The notes under the pieces: model-generated
The model's input: the letters and a program-made list of their open reading frames with translations, nothing else
Databases searched by the model: none
What the model was told of the DNA's origin: nothing
Assembly: GCF_030253575.1 (NCBI RefSeq)
Contig: NC_080561.1
Span: 7,515,001-7,579,000, forward strand
DNA length: 64,000 nucleotides
Direction: 5' to 3'
From: Rhododendron vialii
Lineage: Eukaryota > Streptophyta > Magnoliopsida > Ericales > Ericaceae
Program-made: the position numbers and the translations under genes
Part shown: positions 43,478 through 55,567 of the stretch, in pieces
How positions within the stretch are numbered: the first letter of the stretch is position 1
Layout of the letters: every line of letters begins with the position of its first letter

Positions 43478-45184
43478 TCACCTGGTGTAAGGCGCCGGGC
43501 AAAAAATGATAATATAGTCGGGCCCAGTGCAAGTGAAGGTACTCGTCTTATCATCATAAGCGTAACTATATGACCTAGGGCAGGCGTGCTTGAAAAACAA
43601 CGAGTATGCTGATGGCTGACACGTGTCCGGCGTAGCAAACCCTTCACTACAACAATACTCCGGATTCCCAAACGCCTCACACGCGCTCTTACATGCAACT
43701 CCCTCACTTGAGTTCCCATAAGCCACCTTCAGCGCCTTCGGACACGCGTCGTTCAAATCCACCAAACACCCTGTGGGGCTGCATCCCCCGCCTGTACCTG
43801 TTAGAACATTTTAACCAACAAATAAAAAATTACTATTACCCTTCCAGTACTACTTCACTGTTAGAGCATCTCCAGTCCTTTTCACCACATTTTACTCAAC
43901 TTTAACTAAAAATTTGAGTAAAAGCTTCATTTGGAATGAAGCAAACTCAAAGCTAATCACAAATTTGAGTAAAACCTTCACGAATGGCATGATTGCAAAT
44001 TTGGGAGAAAATAATAGCTTTGCAAAATTTGATTAAAAATTTGAGTCTCTTGACTTGAATAAAATTTGAGTAAAACTCAAATTGGTATAGGTTTGAGTCA
44101 ATGAGTAGAGTAGATTTTAGGGAAGTTTTACTCATATTTTGAGTTTGAGTTAAAAAAAAAAAAAGGGCAAGGGCTAGAGATAGGGTTGATAAACGAGACA
44201 AACGAGTTGAGCACTTAGTTGTCCAAGCTTGGTTTGAAAACTTAACAAGCTTCAAAACATGTTCAAGCTTAACTTATTTATAAGACGAGCCGATCTCGAA
44301 AAAACTTTAATTTTATTTTTCCTACGGCATATTCCGAACAGGCCGAGTACTAGCTTGTTCGACCTTCATTTGAAAGCTAAACATGCTTCAAAAAATCGTT
44401 CAACCTTAATTCATTTACCTAACAAACCGATCTTGAACGAGCTTTTAACTCCCTAACACAAGTTCTAACTCGAGTAGCTTAGTTCGTTCATCGGCCCTAG
44501 CTAGAATGCTCTCATAAAACTACTACATACCAAATATTAGCCGTTTTAAAAAAAATTTAAAATTGATTATTAGTATCATTCTTTTTAACTATAAGTTGTA
44601 TTTACAACGACTAAAAAGCCTAAAGAGTACCTCCCCTCGGCACCACAAGCATCGGAAGGTTATACCCGTCGACCAAACTGACGTCATAAAAATCCAGCCC
44701 TTGGTCGCCGTTAAGCGTGAACTCGGCTAGGGTCGCGGGCGGGATGGCGCCGGCACCGGCGCATTGTACCTTCCCGGAGCCGCAGTCGGCGGTGGCGCAT
44801 GAGAATTTCCCGGCCGAGTCGACGGAGCAGAGGGTGCGGGCCCACAGCCGGCCCGACCAGGATCTCGGGACGGCTATGGTCTTGGACTTGCCGCTGGTGA
44901 GGGTGAACCCGGTCGGGTAGAGTATGGGCCTGTCGGCGCCGGTCAGGATCCCCGGCCATATCGTGCGGCGGCAGTTGTTGACGATCTTGAACGTCGTGGA
45001 GTCGACCGGCCCTGTGAAATCGAAAGAGGAGATTTTGTTAGTGATTGAACTGAACGGGATTTTGGGGGTGGAGTGTTGAAATGTTGATGTGATTTTTTTG
45101 TTTTTTCTTGTTTTTTTTACCTGAGAGGAGAGAGAAGGAAAGCAGAAGAGTGAGAGCGGTGGCGAGGATGAACGGACGAGCCAT
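43478..45184 (-). CDS. Thaumatin-like protein (PR-5 family), secreted
   Basis: Exons 45121-45184, 44631-45011 and 43478-43797 join to 254 residues. Residues 1-21 (MARPFILATALTLLLSFSLL) are a signal peptide. The mature part has 16 cysteines, the number that forms the eight disulfides of the thaumatin fold. Landmarks are FKIVNNCRRTIWPGI, GRLWARTLC, FSCATADCG, EFTLNGDQGLDFYDVSLVDG and PLFFKHACP-like LFFKHACPRSYSYAYDD. The acidic cleft residues of the family appear present. There is no C-terminal extension or GPI signal, so the protein should be secreted to the apoplast or vacuole. Family members act in pathogen and stress responses; this one's role is inferred only. Intron 2 holds a GAGCC-type repeat. 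Intact. Confidence 0.93.
44190..44490. repeat. GAGCC-type dispersed repeat in intron 2 of the thaumatin-like gene
   Basis: AAACGAGACAAACGAGTTGA, TATAAGACGAGCCGATCTCG and AACAAACCGATCTTGAACGA belong with the family at 3095-3412 and 29020-29260. Confidence 0.45.
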
Positions 45185-45315
45185 CTGGAGAGAGAGAGAG
45201 TGTTCTGTTTTGTTTTCAGCCAAATAAACAAAAGTTTGACAGGTTGATTAATTAGAAAAGTGATTCGCAAGCAATTTTCAGAGTTGCACTGTCTCAGTAG
45301 TCTCTTTCAGCATTG

Positions 45316-45559
45316 AGGCTCCGTTCCGAAAAGTAGAATAAATATTTATTTTTTAAAAAAATAATTTTAAGTTTAAAAATTATGTGCTTAAGTAAATTAT
45401 TTTTCTATCAATATGATTCATCTTGTTTGATAGATTTCATTGAGATCTTTAATACGATGTAAAAAAAATTAAAAAATTATTTTTCATTTACATTATTTTT
45501 GAGTTTGAAAATATGAAATAAGTACTTATTTTTTAAGAAGGTGTTCTGGAACGGAGCCT
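45316..45559. mobile_element. MITE with AGGCTCCGTTCC ends
   Basis: Perfect 12 bp inverted ends AGGCTCCGTTCC and GGAACGGAGCCT bound 244 bp of AT-rich sequence just upstream of the thaumatin-like gene, within its likely promoter region. Confidence 0.65.
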
Positions 45560-46174
45560 AAATGATCCAGATTTTAAAAAAATTCATTAAACGGTCTGAA
45601 TTTTAAAAAAACTCTTCGCGCAAAGACTTTATTTTTAAATTCAGATCGTCCAATACACTTAAAACAAGCTCTATTCAGCTTCGTAAATTACTATTCATGC
45701 AAAGCTCCGTGGAGTAGTTTTTCTCATTAAAAAAAGTTGACAGTGGAGATGTGGACTGGAAGTGGAAGGTCTTTTTTTGTGCTTTGCTTCTTCTATGGTT
45801 TTCTTGTTTTTCATATTATGTACTTTTTTATATAGTGATATCGTTGTCCAGTGGTAGATATTTATATTTTTCATTTTTCCTTCCATAAATCGGTTTTGTT
45901 CACATACCTATCTATATGGAGTTAATATTTTGCGCGTATATCTTACTTGACAAGCTTTATAGAATGGACGATTCTATTCATAATTATCAATATTTGATAA
46001 GGAAAATTCTAAAATCAGCCCATTAAATAGTGAGAGTGTGAATGTGTATTAAAGGGTATAAAAAGCACACAGAAATGCGTATTTTCCTTATCTTATAGTG
46101 TGTTATCGTCAACCCATTGGGCTGACAATAGCAAGACCAATTTGATAAAGATGATTTTGTATGTATATGTCTTA
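45560..46174. other. Intergenic, nothing recognised
   Basis: AT-rich sequence without coding or repeat structure that I could define. Confidence 0.35.
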
Positions 46175-46297
46175 GAATTGTGATTTTGGCATTCCAAAAA
46201 TTGATGGAGGGACTCCAAAATTGAATTGTGTTGATACACAAAACGACTTCATTTTAGAGACCCTCCATCAAATTTCAGAGTGTTAAAATCAATTTCC
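46175..46297. mobile_element. Small MITE
   Basis: The left part TGATTTTGGCATTCCAAAAA, TTGATGGAGGGA is inverted at the right as TCCCTCCATCAA-like CCCTCCATCAAATTTCAGAG then TTAAAATCA. The hairpin covers nearly the whole 120 bp. Confidence 0.6.
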
Positions 46298-46742
46298 TAT
46301 GTTTTACTCAACGAACTCTACAAAATAAATGATTCTAATCATTGATGTTGGCTACATACATAGAAGCTCACAACAGCTCAAGCTGGACCAAACTGGACAC
46401 AAGAAAAACTGGATAGGAGCTTGATCCATTGTTTTGGTTTACACATAGGTGGGAAAGTATCCTCTCCGGTACTATTTTGAACTCAATTTGTACCTTTTTC
46501 GAATCGACCATGATAATTAGAGTTATTTAGTTTTACATTTATTAAAAATATTAATACTGCTAAAAATTATATTTTGAATTTAATATCATAAATTTAATTG
46601 GAAAACAAATTTTGGGTGTGTTCCCTAACAAGAATAAGTATAGTACTTATTTGGACTGTGTGGTTGATTTCTTCTACAACAAAAGAGATTTTTTATTATT
46701 TTATTTCCTTTGATCTGTACAACAGAAGAGTTCAAAAAAAGA

Positions 46743-47017
46743 TACTCCATCCGTCCCTTTTTAAGTGTCCTGCTTCGTAATTCCAACTTATTAAAAAGAC
46801 ATCATCATTATACCTTTCACATCAACTTTTTCCTCCACTTTCCCTACTTACCCATCATCATTACACTTTTACTCACTTACTTTTCAAAAAGGAATCTACT
46901 TTTAGGGACAAAATAGACAATACACAAACTTTTACCCACTAACTTTACAAAATGGACACTTATTAAGGGACAGCCCAAAATGGAATACTGGACTCTAAAA
47001 AAGGGACGGAGGGAGTA
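46743..47017. mobile_element. Stowaway-type MITE
   Basis: Ends TACTCCATCCGTCCCTTTTT and AAAAAAGGGACGGAGGGAGTA are inverse, with flanking TA, matching the Stowaway consensus terminus. Confidence 0.8.
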
Positions 47018-48224
47018 CTAGTGATTTCAATTTATGTGAGCCGTGCAGTTGGTCGGAGTTAGGTCACATAATCGTTTAGTTGTACTTTTTTTTTTATAGT
47101 TTTCAAGCTTTGCTCTATCTTTTTGCTCGTAATCCCGTTCTCATTTTCACAGTGTATGTGGATGTAGGAGGAGTGGGTATTTTTCGAGGGTTAGTAGAGG
47201 TTTTTGGTTTGTCGCGGCTGGTTGATACTGTCATACTAGCTAGGTGTTGGGACAAATCCATTGTTTTGACTAAATATTAGAGATGCAAGCTCATGTAGTC
47301 TGGCGGACGGACTCCTTTAGTTTTGCGACGAATTATGTCAGAGAGCGCAAAGGGTGGTTGCCGAAGGTGGTCGTTAGTGGTCGAAGGCAGCGCTGCCAGG
47401 GGTGTCGCTGTGGGGCAGGTTAGAGAGGAGAGAATAGGTGTTTAGAAAACAAGCTCCTGTTGTTGGTACTTTTTCAATTATCTTGACTAGTAAATAATAC
47501 TTCAGCATCCAGAAATACTTTTCCTTTTGCTGATCTGTAAGTTTTGATTGAGTAGCAAGCACTTGGTAGGAGCAGATGTCTTTAGATTCCACAGAGGATA
47601 AATTAGGGCCCTTGGCTTACCTTTCCCACGTTTCGCATGTGATAAAAATCGCAAGCCTTGGATCCTATATAAAAGCAGGTTTCGAAGAGTTTTGAAAGTT
47701 CTTCAACCATGTCCTACATTTACCTCGAGATTTGAGAATTGTTGACGACTATGAATGTACAATTCAGTTTACACGTACTTCAATTGCTAATGGCAAATAA
47801 GAAAAAGAAAGCGCAACCATTATCTACCGGTACATATGGATCTATAAAGAAATGCAACTGGTCCTGAAAATGAGATGTCACAGTTTAAAGTTGGAAGATT
47901 TCTTTAACTTTCTGTGTTCACACATCAATATTTGGAGAAAACAATAGGTAAATTCGTGAAAAGAAACTGAAGAACTAGCCCCATAATCAAATAGCAAACA
48001 ATTTTGCCACAACCACAAACACTTACACGTACTAACTCTCTCAAGTTAAAGTGGGGCCCACACCAAAAAAAAAGGATTGACGCGTGCAAAATCAATATAA
48101 TTGGTGGCAGACAACAATATGTTTTTATCATCCTGACTCTGGAAAGAAATTAAGGAATACTTACCTTTTGAAATCATGGAATTCCTGATGAAAAGAGCTT
48201 CAATTTGCCATCTAGTCTGTTGCG
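47018..48224. other. Intergenic, no gene seen
   Basis: No supported gene. A segment near 48005-48110 resembles the inverted-repeat element at 31434. Confidence 0.35.
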
Positions 48225-48425
48225 AAATAGGGGATGCTACCAAGAACCCCCGCCAAGCGACCGAGCCGACCATTCATCTCAGCAATCGAGAGCTCGGACC
48301 TTGACCGAGCAATAGACGGTTCATATCTGTATGCGCTCAAATTCAATCCGAACCGTCCGTGCAAAAATGAACTGTTGGCACCCGCTTGGCGGGGCCGCGG
48401 GGGTGCTTGGCAGCATCATCCCCAG
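48225..48425. repeat. Inverted-end repeat related to the copy in ADF intron 2
   Basis: GGGATGCTACCAAGAACCCC at the left and GGGGGTGCTTGGCAGCATCA at the right are partly inverse, suggesting a ~190 bp terminal-inverted-repeat element. The interior shares wording with 16215-16400. Confidence 0.6.
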
Positions 48426-49260
48426 TATCCTTTCTTTGCTACACAACAGAACTGTGGAGTCAATATTAAGGTACTGACTCCCCTATACTCGTGGGACGAG
48501 GGTCTGAATTGAAGATACTTTATCAGCTCAGAACTTATGCACAGGTGATTTTCCACGATGGAAACCCGTGACTGTGATCTTGACCAAAACCCATTGATGA
48601 CCAAAGTACCATCAACAATGCCACAGCTTTAGAAAAGCGAATGGCCGCCTTTAATCAGACCGGAAAGTAAAAAAGTAAATTAGTTGAAATGTATTTAAGT
48701 TGGCCAGAACACTCTTGACAAAAAAAAAAATGGAAATGCTTTTCGCCATAACCTAGAATGATTTTTGTCACTCCTATTTGTCTTAGATCAAAGATCAATT
48801 CACTTTTGACCAAAAAAAAAAGATCACTTCAATTTTGTCAATAAATATCAAAGTCACGTTTAACAAATACAGTACTATAAGAAAAATAAGATAAAAAGTC
48901 ACGGGTCTCCAACTTGGAAAACATTCGAAAAAGAAAATTCTATGGGAACCGACAGGAGTGCACCATCAATGCATAGATCAGCGAGCGGAATTCACTTTCG
49001 AGTCCCGCATATTCAAAATGAAAGCTTGATATAATACATGCAATTATTCGATTGAACTAATTTTTCAATAGACCACTCAGAATATTTTAAAATAAACAAA
49101 TTGATTGAATCATTTATGAAGACCCGAAAGTAGGTCCCGCACACTGATCTTTGCGTTTTGGTTGGCACCCACAGACGGGTTGGAAAACATTGGGGGCTAA
49201 TGCAAACCTAAAAACTTCTTTTCTTTAGGAAAGAAACCTAGAAACTTTAAACTAATCAGT
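48426..49260. other. Intergenic, no gene seen
   Basis: AT-rich, with short poly(A) runs. Nothing assigned. Confidence 0.35.
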
Positions 49261-49270
49261 TATATAAATA
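49261..49270 (+). promoter_or_regulatory. TATA box ahead of a short ORF
   Basis: TATATAAATA lies 76 bases before an ATG, with a CA-rich leader between, as in many plant promoters. Confidence 0.4.
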
Positions 49271-49345
49271 GGAACATTTTAATCTTCACAAACACCTGTA
49301 CCACAACAAACGCAACAACAAAAACAACAATCAACAAGCAAGAGA

Positions 49346-49420
49346 ATGCCTCAACCCAGCAAGAACCCAAACAAGTTTTACACGGTGAAGCAGCTGGTGA
49401 AAGCGACGAGGGAGGAATGA
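49346..49420 (+). CDS. Possible 24-residue ORF or truncated gene start
   Basis: Encodes MPQPSKNPNKFYTVKQLVKA followed by TREE and a stop. The TATA box and CA-rich leader upstream look like a genuine transcription unit. The peptide is basic at its C-terminal half, and I do not recognise it. It may be a gene truncated by mutation, a first exon whose donor I missed, or chance. Confidence 0.25.
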   Translation: MPQPSKNPNKFYTVKQLVKATREE

Positions 49421-49620
49421 AAATTCAAACAAATATTTGACAGCAACTTTGGGGTGGGATTAATAGCGAGAAATTAGCTTCACGACGAGACGAACACCAA
49501 ATAGTTCACATATTAACACCAAAACAGAACGCGGTAAATACTCTAGTTAGCAAACTGACCCTGCAACAAACCAGCTAGCAGTTGGAAAAAAAGGATGCTG
49601 TCAACTGCGGTACTCACTCA

Positions 49621-49738
49621 ATATCACCATCCCATTCCGGGCAGCTCTAGTCATCTTGCTCACAACTTCCCCATACTAAATATCACCATCCCATTCCGGG
49701 CAGCTCTAGTCGCCTTGCTCACAACTTCCCCCTACTAC
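49621..49738. repeat. Two-copy tandem repeat, 59 bp period
   Basis: ATATCACCATCCCATTCCGG, GCAGCTCTAGTC and TTGCTCACAACTTCCCC occur twice in tandem with few differences. Confidence 0.95.
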
Positions 49739-50744
49739 CGATCCTTCGTAGCCGGAAAAAAAGATGGGAAGCCAAAAGAATGGTAAGTTTCTCTATGGAT
49801 CTAATGGATATGGGTACCAAGTGAGAGGTGCCAACGGAGATCTAAACTGGTTAGCTCTAATGACATTCAAGTACCAATGTGATCATTTCTATCAATGATG
49901 TCTACCGAAAGACTCCCACTAGAGATTGTTTTCTCAAAAGTTGAATGTCCAGATGAATCACAAATTTTATTTACCCAGTGAACCCAAAAACATACAAGGT
50001 TAAACTGTGTATCAAACCCATCAAGTTAAAAGTTAGTAGCAGCTACCAGAGACATTACAGAGTATTACCGAATTACTTCTACAGAAAATGATGCAAGGGA
50101 ACATATATAGTTTGACACAAGAATCCTATGCAACAGGCTCAAGTCAAACACATTACTGAAGTCTCCAAGGCCAAGAACATTCGCATATCAAATGGGAAGA
50201 TATTGGACAATGACATGACAAAAGCAAACAACTGATGAGACCAATGCGAGTGAGCCAAACTAGACCACTGCAGTTAACAGTCTGAAATTCATTTTCATCA
50301 ATGCCTACAGTAACCAATAGCCCTATTTTTTGAATAATGACAAAAATAAGCCTAAAAATCATACTTATTTTTGAAGTAGGTGGCTATTCTCTATTTTTCC
50401 GGCTTTAATAGGGTATGGTTAACCACCAGTTATTTGGGTCAGATGTATTTACTTTTCTTGTTTCTGGAAAATTGGTGATGGGTCAGATTACTTTTCCATT
50501 TGAATAAAGACATCAAAAATAAGCCACTTGGCTTATTTAGCCCTAAACTTGTGGATCTCAAAGACATCTATAATCGAATCTAAGCCAAGAAATAAAGAAT
50601 AATCAATTAAAACAACAAAAACAATAATAAACAGAAGGAAGATGAAGTAGAAAACAAAAAAATGCATGTGTGGTTATCGGTATCAGCTGTTAACTGGAAT
50701 TTACCTAAAAATCTACTTCCAAATCTAAGTTCGCATATAATAAG
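49739..50744. other. Intergenic, no gene seen
   Basis: No domain-bearing frame. Nothing assigned. Confidence 0.35.
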
Positions 50745-51530
50745 GAACGATTATGCAGGATTCAATAAACCACCATTCTTTCATAAAAACTAGCTAAAGC
50801 ACATGGTCCATGGACGCAGAAATGACTGTATATGTACGAATGCCGGAATGGATTCAGGGCAACACGTGAAAACCGATTAAACAGAGCAAAGATTAAATAA
50901 ATATTACAAGTTCACAACCACCAAATCCATATAAATAGTAACCATTATCTTTCACAATTTGGCAATCAATTGCAGATCCATGTTCCAGGAGATGAGCACA
51001 CCGCAGGTTAGACACATCAACAGGTTGGACAACAAATGTCTCAACTTGCTTGCTAGAGACACCAAATCCCATTGTTGTTATTTTTTGTTTATCAGTCTAT
51101 TCCTACTCAAATGCGGTCACCAAAGTATTAGTGTTGTATAAAGCTCCAACTAACGGAGGACATGAGGGGTGTTCCCTATCCCCGAACTTAACTTTGTCCT
51201 CATAATTTCGATTCTAAGTCTACAAGTTTAACCCAAAAATAAATCCACAAAAAGCCTAGTCACTCAAAAGACACAACACCAAGCACATCGTACCAAAACC
51301 GATCCAGCAACACAAAGTATATAGAGCAATTCACATTTTCACCCACGTCCTCTTTTACCCATTCCAAATAAGAAATGGATTCAAAAGACCACCAATCTTT
51401 CAAAGAAACTATCAAAGACACATGAACGCAGCAATGTCTATATACGTATGAATGGATTAAGGGCAACACCTGAAAACCCATTAAGCAGAGCAACGAGTTT
51501 ATGCTTCGAAATTACAACCACCAAATCCAG
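50745..51530. repeat. Pair of diverged direct repeats (~180 bp) 615 bp apart
   Basis: Copies at about 50745-50930 and 51360-51530 share AAACCACCATTCTTTCA-like, GACGCAG, AATGGATT, AGGGCAACAC, TGAAAACC, ATTAA, CAGAGCAA and CAACCACCAAATCC in the same order. The second copy lies just beyond the 3' end of the cold-shock-domain gene. Confidence 0.75.
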
Positions 51531-51749
51531 TCAAAACCAAGCACTTAAAATACCATACCAAAAACAAAAACAGGTGACCATATCAAGACCCCTAATAAAA
51601 CCCCTGACAAAAACAACATACCCATGTATACGGTTCACCGATTCAGAGACACAAAAGATAAAGACCAATAACTTAACGAATACCAAGAAAAACAGAAAGG
51701 GTATAGGAGTGAAGATTCACATTTTTACCCCCACCCTTCTTTACCAATC

Positions 51750-52397
51750 TCAACGAGAAGCGTTGGGGCATTCCCTGGCGAAATGACCGTCCTCTCCGCA
51801 GTTGTAGCAGCCTCCACCACCGCCGCCGCCGCGGCCGCCTCCACCGCCGCCGCCGTACCTTCCACCACCGCCACCGCCGTACCTCCCACCACCGCCACCG
51901 CCACCTCCCTCGTAACAGTCCCTAGCCATATGCCCCGACTCCCCACACTTAAAGCAAGCATTCCCGCCGCCGCCGCCATACCCCCCACCGCCGCCGCCAT
52001 ACCCGCCGCCGCCGCCATACCCGCCGCCGTCGCCACGTCGGCTACCGCCCCTTCCACCTCCGCCGTTATACCCACCACCTCCACCATACCCACCACCTCC
52101 ACCATACCCCCCGCCGCCGCCGCCGCCGCGTCCTCCGCCTCCGCGGGTGCTGCCCTGGACGGGGCCCTCGTTGGGGCCGGTGACGTCGGCGGCCTTGGTG
52201 CGGCCGTCGCCGCCGGATTCGATGACGAACTCGACCGTCTCGCCGTCGCCCAGGCTGCGGAAGCCTTCGGTGCGGATCGAGGACTGGTGGACGAAGAGGT
52301 CATCGCTGCCGTCGTCGGGGGTGATGAAGCCGAACCCCTTCTGGTCGTTGAACCACTTCACGACCCCCGTCATCCTGCCGCTGTCACCTTCAGCCAT
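51750..52397 (-). CDS. CSP2: Cold-shock-domain glycine-rich protein with CCHC zinc knuckles
   Basis: Single-exon gene for 215 residues. Residues ~8-75 form a cold-shock domain ([20 protein letters not shown]) with RNP1 KGFGFI and RNP2 LFVHQS, which bind single-stranded RNA and DNA. A long glycine-rich region of GGGGGYGG units follows. Two CCHC zinc knuckles, [14 protein letters not shown] and [14 protein letters not shown], lie at ~145 and at the C-terminus. This layout is that of plant CSP2/CSP4 (GRP2) nucleic-acid chaperones, which melt RNA structure in cold and development. The paralog cannot be decided from sequence alone. The glycine tract is GC-rich and repetitive; long frames on other strands are shadows. 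A CT-rich leader lies upstream. Confidence 0.93.
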   Translation of the reverse strand: MAEGDSGRMTGVVKWFNDQKGFGFITPDDGSDDLFVHQSSIRTEGFRSLGDGETVEFVIESGGDGRTKAADVTGPNEGPVQGSTRGGGGRGGGGGGGYGGGGGYGGGGGYNGGGGRGGSRRGDGGGYGGGGGYGGGGGGYGGGGGNACFKCGESGHMARDCYEGGGGGGGGRYGGGGGGRYGGGGGGGRGGGGGGGCYNCGEDGHFARECPNASR

Positions 52398-52473
52398 TGA
52401 TACGAAAAAACGAAACCCTTGAGATTGATCGAACCTCTCTGTGTGAGAGAGCAAACCCTAGTCTCTCTCCTCC

Positions 52474-52494
52474 CCTCTCTCTCTCTCTCTCTCT
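52474..52494. repeat. CT microsatellite in the CSP leader
   Basis: Run of CT units about 80-100 bases upstream of the start codon. It reads as GA on the coding strand, a common feature of plant 5' leaders. Confidence 0.8.
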
Positions 52495-52497
52495 AGA

Positions 52498-54077
52498 TGA
52501 GTGTTGGTGTGTGCTTCGGCTTCTGATTTATCGACGACTTGCTACAGCCTGAGACTGACACATCAGCACTATAATAAATGAAGGAGTAAATTGCAGTGAC
52601 CTTCCCTAAGGGTTCTCATAATTTTAGAATCTCCCCATGGGTTTTGGAATGTAGAGATTTGACTGTTAGATTTGTACAGTATAACTTTGTATAGGTTGAA
52701 TTTCGTGCGTAGGTCTTGCAATGGCATTGGCATGGGGTATGCCCTTGTACTTTGTATTCCTTTGATTGGGCTTAGCCATTGTTCTCCTTAGCATTTTGGA
52801 CTTTTCGAGCGTTTTGTCTTTATTCAAAAAAAATTATGTTTATTAGTTTTGCGTCAAACTTTTGTTAATGAAAAGTAAATTATTTTTACATCTATCCAAA
52901 TATTTTTGGAGCTAACCAATATAAAGACCGAAATATCTGGCTTTGGGGCTTTACCTAGGATATCTCCAAAAATATTTGGGTATTTTTTGACCTTTTAGAT
53001 CCATTTTGAAGAGACAAACTAATAATTTACAAAATCTTGACACAAGACTAAACAAAGCAAAAAAAAAAATTAATAAAAAAAAAACTCAAAAGGCCCAAAG
53101 GACTTTCAAAAAGCTAAGAGAAACAGCACATAAAAATGAGTTCTCATCAAAATAAAATAAAAAAATAGACAGCGTCGGTGTCACTTTTGCTAAGTAAACG
53201 TTCTAAGATGCCCATTTGATATGTGGATAAGGAAATTCTTTTGAGTTGTTTTTGTTTATTATATCTCCCTCTACATGTAACATACGTACTTTTTTGTAAA
53301 GAAATCTCATAACTTAAACTCCTAGACTAGAGTAGGGAGACGGCTGGGTTTTTCTCAAACTTAAGGGAGAGTTATGAAGTTATCAGCAGCCTCAGGAGAG
53401 ACCAGTGCAATTTACGCCACATGAAAAGACGAGATCCATTTTTGGGGAATCGAACCGACGGTTGGCGCGTGATGGTTTAGATCTGACGGTTGGGGATCCG
53501 TTAATGAAGTGTGTTATTTACCGTCTGCATTGTTTTATTTGCGTGATTATGTGAGTAATTTACTTGATTAGTAGTATATGATTATTAATTACAGTACATA
53601 ATCACAGTTTTGCTGTTTTTATTATTATTTTAGGATAGGAGATACATTGCATTTAGTGAGCTTCATTTATTAATTGACACAATAAACCATACAGGTAAAT
53701 GAACATAGCCACTCTTTTAAGGTCTTCTTTCACTGATGGTTCTTAAAAAATAAATATTTATTTGTAATTTTTAAAATAAAAAAAAATGTATTTACAAAAA
53801 TAATTTATAGATTGTTTTTCATCGTTCAGAAGATTTCATCAAGACCTATCAAATAAGATTCATATTGCATAAAAAAATTATTTCAGTAAATTTATTAGTT
53901 AATCTATCAAACAAGCGTCATCCCCCGTTCCTATAACATACATACAAAAAAACAATTGTACGAGAGAGATTCCATTTTTTCATCTTTCATATCTCCAGTG
54001 CTAGCACAACTGTACACGTAACAAATAACGCATATTTTCTCGAATGAGAAGTTGTAATTTGAACACAATATCTTGTG
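52498..54077. other. Intergenic, upstream of CSP
   Basis: No gene seen. A TTTATTCAAAAAAAA run near 52820 could be the tail of a small retroposed segment, but boundaries are unclear. Confidence 0.3.
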
Positions 54078-54270
54078 GGAAATTGACTTCTGCACTCTCA
54101 TTTTTATCACATACATTCTCTTTCTTGTCTTTATACATGTGAATTTACCTTTTTGCCCTTTCATAAATTCACTTTTTCCCACATTAAAGTGTAATAGAAT
54201 AAATTCACACCAAATAAAGACAAAAAATGGAGTGTATATAGTAAAAAGAGAAGTGTAGAAGTCAATTTCC
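54078..54270. mobile_element. Foldback MITE, 193 bp
   Basis: GGAAATTGACTTCTGCACTC at the left is inverse to GAAGTGTAGAAGTCAATTTCC at the right, and the arms continue through TTGTCTTTAT. It is non-coding. Confidence 0.75.
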
Positions 54271-54497
54271 TATCTTGTGCTTTATGGAACATTTGTAAAG
54301 TGGAACCAAATTGCTCTGTTTGGTTGTATGACTTTTGTCTTGCCAAATACGTAGGTAATTGATAATTTTAGTTCAATTATTTGTGTTCTATGTTCGTAAT
54401 CAGTCATTTTCATGAATAATCAGTCTTTCAATAAAGTAAACTTTTGTGGCTACTTTATATTTCATCATAACTAAATCAGTTAAGAAAAACAAGAGCA

Positions 54498-54549
54498 ACG
54501 TTCACAAAATTTCCAAAAGTACTAGAAATTTTGGAAATTTTGTGAACGT
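54498..54549. repeat. Perfect 21 bp hairpin
   Basis: ACGTTCACAAAATTTCCAAA plus A, a 10-base loop, then the exact inverse. It is not part of a larger element that I could see. Confidence 0.85.
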
Positions 54550-55122
54550 CAGTCTTTCGGTTCTGTTTGATAAAGTTGTCAGCTTTTTATTTTTCGTTTA
54601 TGAAAAACGAGAAATGATGTTTATTTATTAAAAACAAAAAACATGTTTGGTGATCATAATAGTTTTTTGTTGTTTATTTTTTAGCTGTCGAAAGTGTTTT
54701 CAAAACAAATGAAAAACGCAATTTTTGTGTTTCTAGAATTTCCGTAAACTAGTGAAATTGATTATGTATTTTGTAAATAAAAACAGTAACACAAACATCT
54801 TTATAGTGCCTGTTTCAAAAAATATCAAAAATAAAAATAAAAAACTGAAAATAAAAGTTTTTCCAAACAGAGCAAGTTTTAAGCATTAATAAATTTTTTA
54901 AAATCATTTTGTAAAATGTTTTGTGGGTTATCTTATGAACTCGTACTTCGCAATTCTACGTATTATGCGTAATGTTTGGTTTATAATGAGTTAGAGTCGA
55001 TAACTCAATTAGATTAGCCTTGCAATTTGATTTTGGTCAAATTCTGTAATGTATTGTCAAGTACTTACATAACCAAATCAATTCGAAGGTGAGTTTTCCT
55101 TAAAAAGTTTGTCTATAGTTTC

Positions 55123-55567
55123 ACGGCTTGTTTGGTAGCGGTATAAGGGAGGGGGATATTGAACTCTTCCCGGATATATAAATCCGAGTACACTATACCC
55201 ATTGTTTGTTTCCTTATTTTCACCCCAGATATCCATAGCCCCTTGGAGGGGTTTTATTTTGGGACACCCCTTTGGGTGTCCAATTCTTATTCTGCATTTT
55301 TACCAAAAACCCCTATGGCCCTATTGGAGAGAGAGAGAGGGGGGGACCCGAAAAGCGATAGTGCTAAAGACGATGGTAGTTGGTTTTACATCATTTTACA
55401 TTTTTACATTCTCTCATATCCTCCTCCTAAAAAAGATTATCGAACCAAGTGACTCTTAAACTCCCCTTTCTAAAAAGATACTTCATCTAACCATATCCAC
55501 CTCTTTATTCCTCTCCTTCCCTCCACGATCTCTCCTCCAAAACATATTCTGCTAACAAACGAACCGT
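55123..55567. mobile_element. Probable MITE with ACGGCTTGTTTGGT ends
   Basis: The left ACGGCTTGTTTGGT and the right AACAAACGAACCGT are near inverses bounding ~445 bp. GGCTCGTTTGGT-like ends are common in plant hAT-like MITEs. It contains a short GA run at ~55325-55340. Confidence 0.5.

Noticed and set aside
51725..52400. Long frames on both strands over the cold-shock-domain gene
   Set aside because: Shadows of the GGC-rich glycine repeat; only the frame with the cold-shock and CCHC motifs is real.
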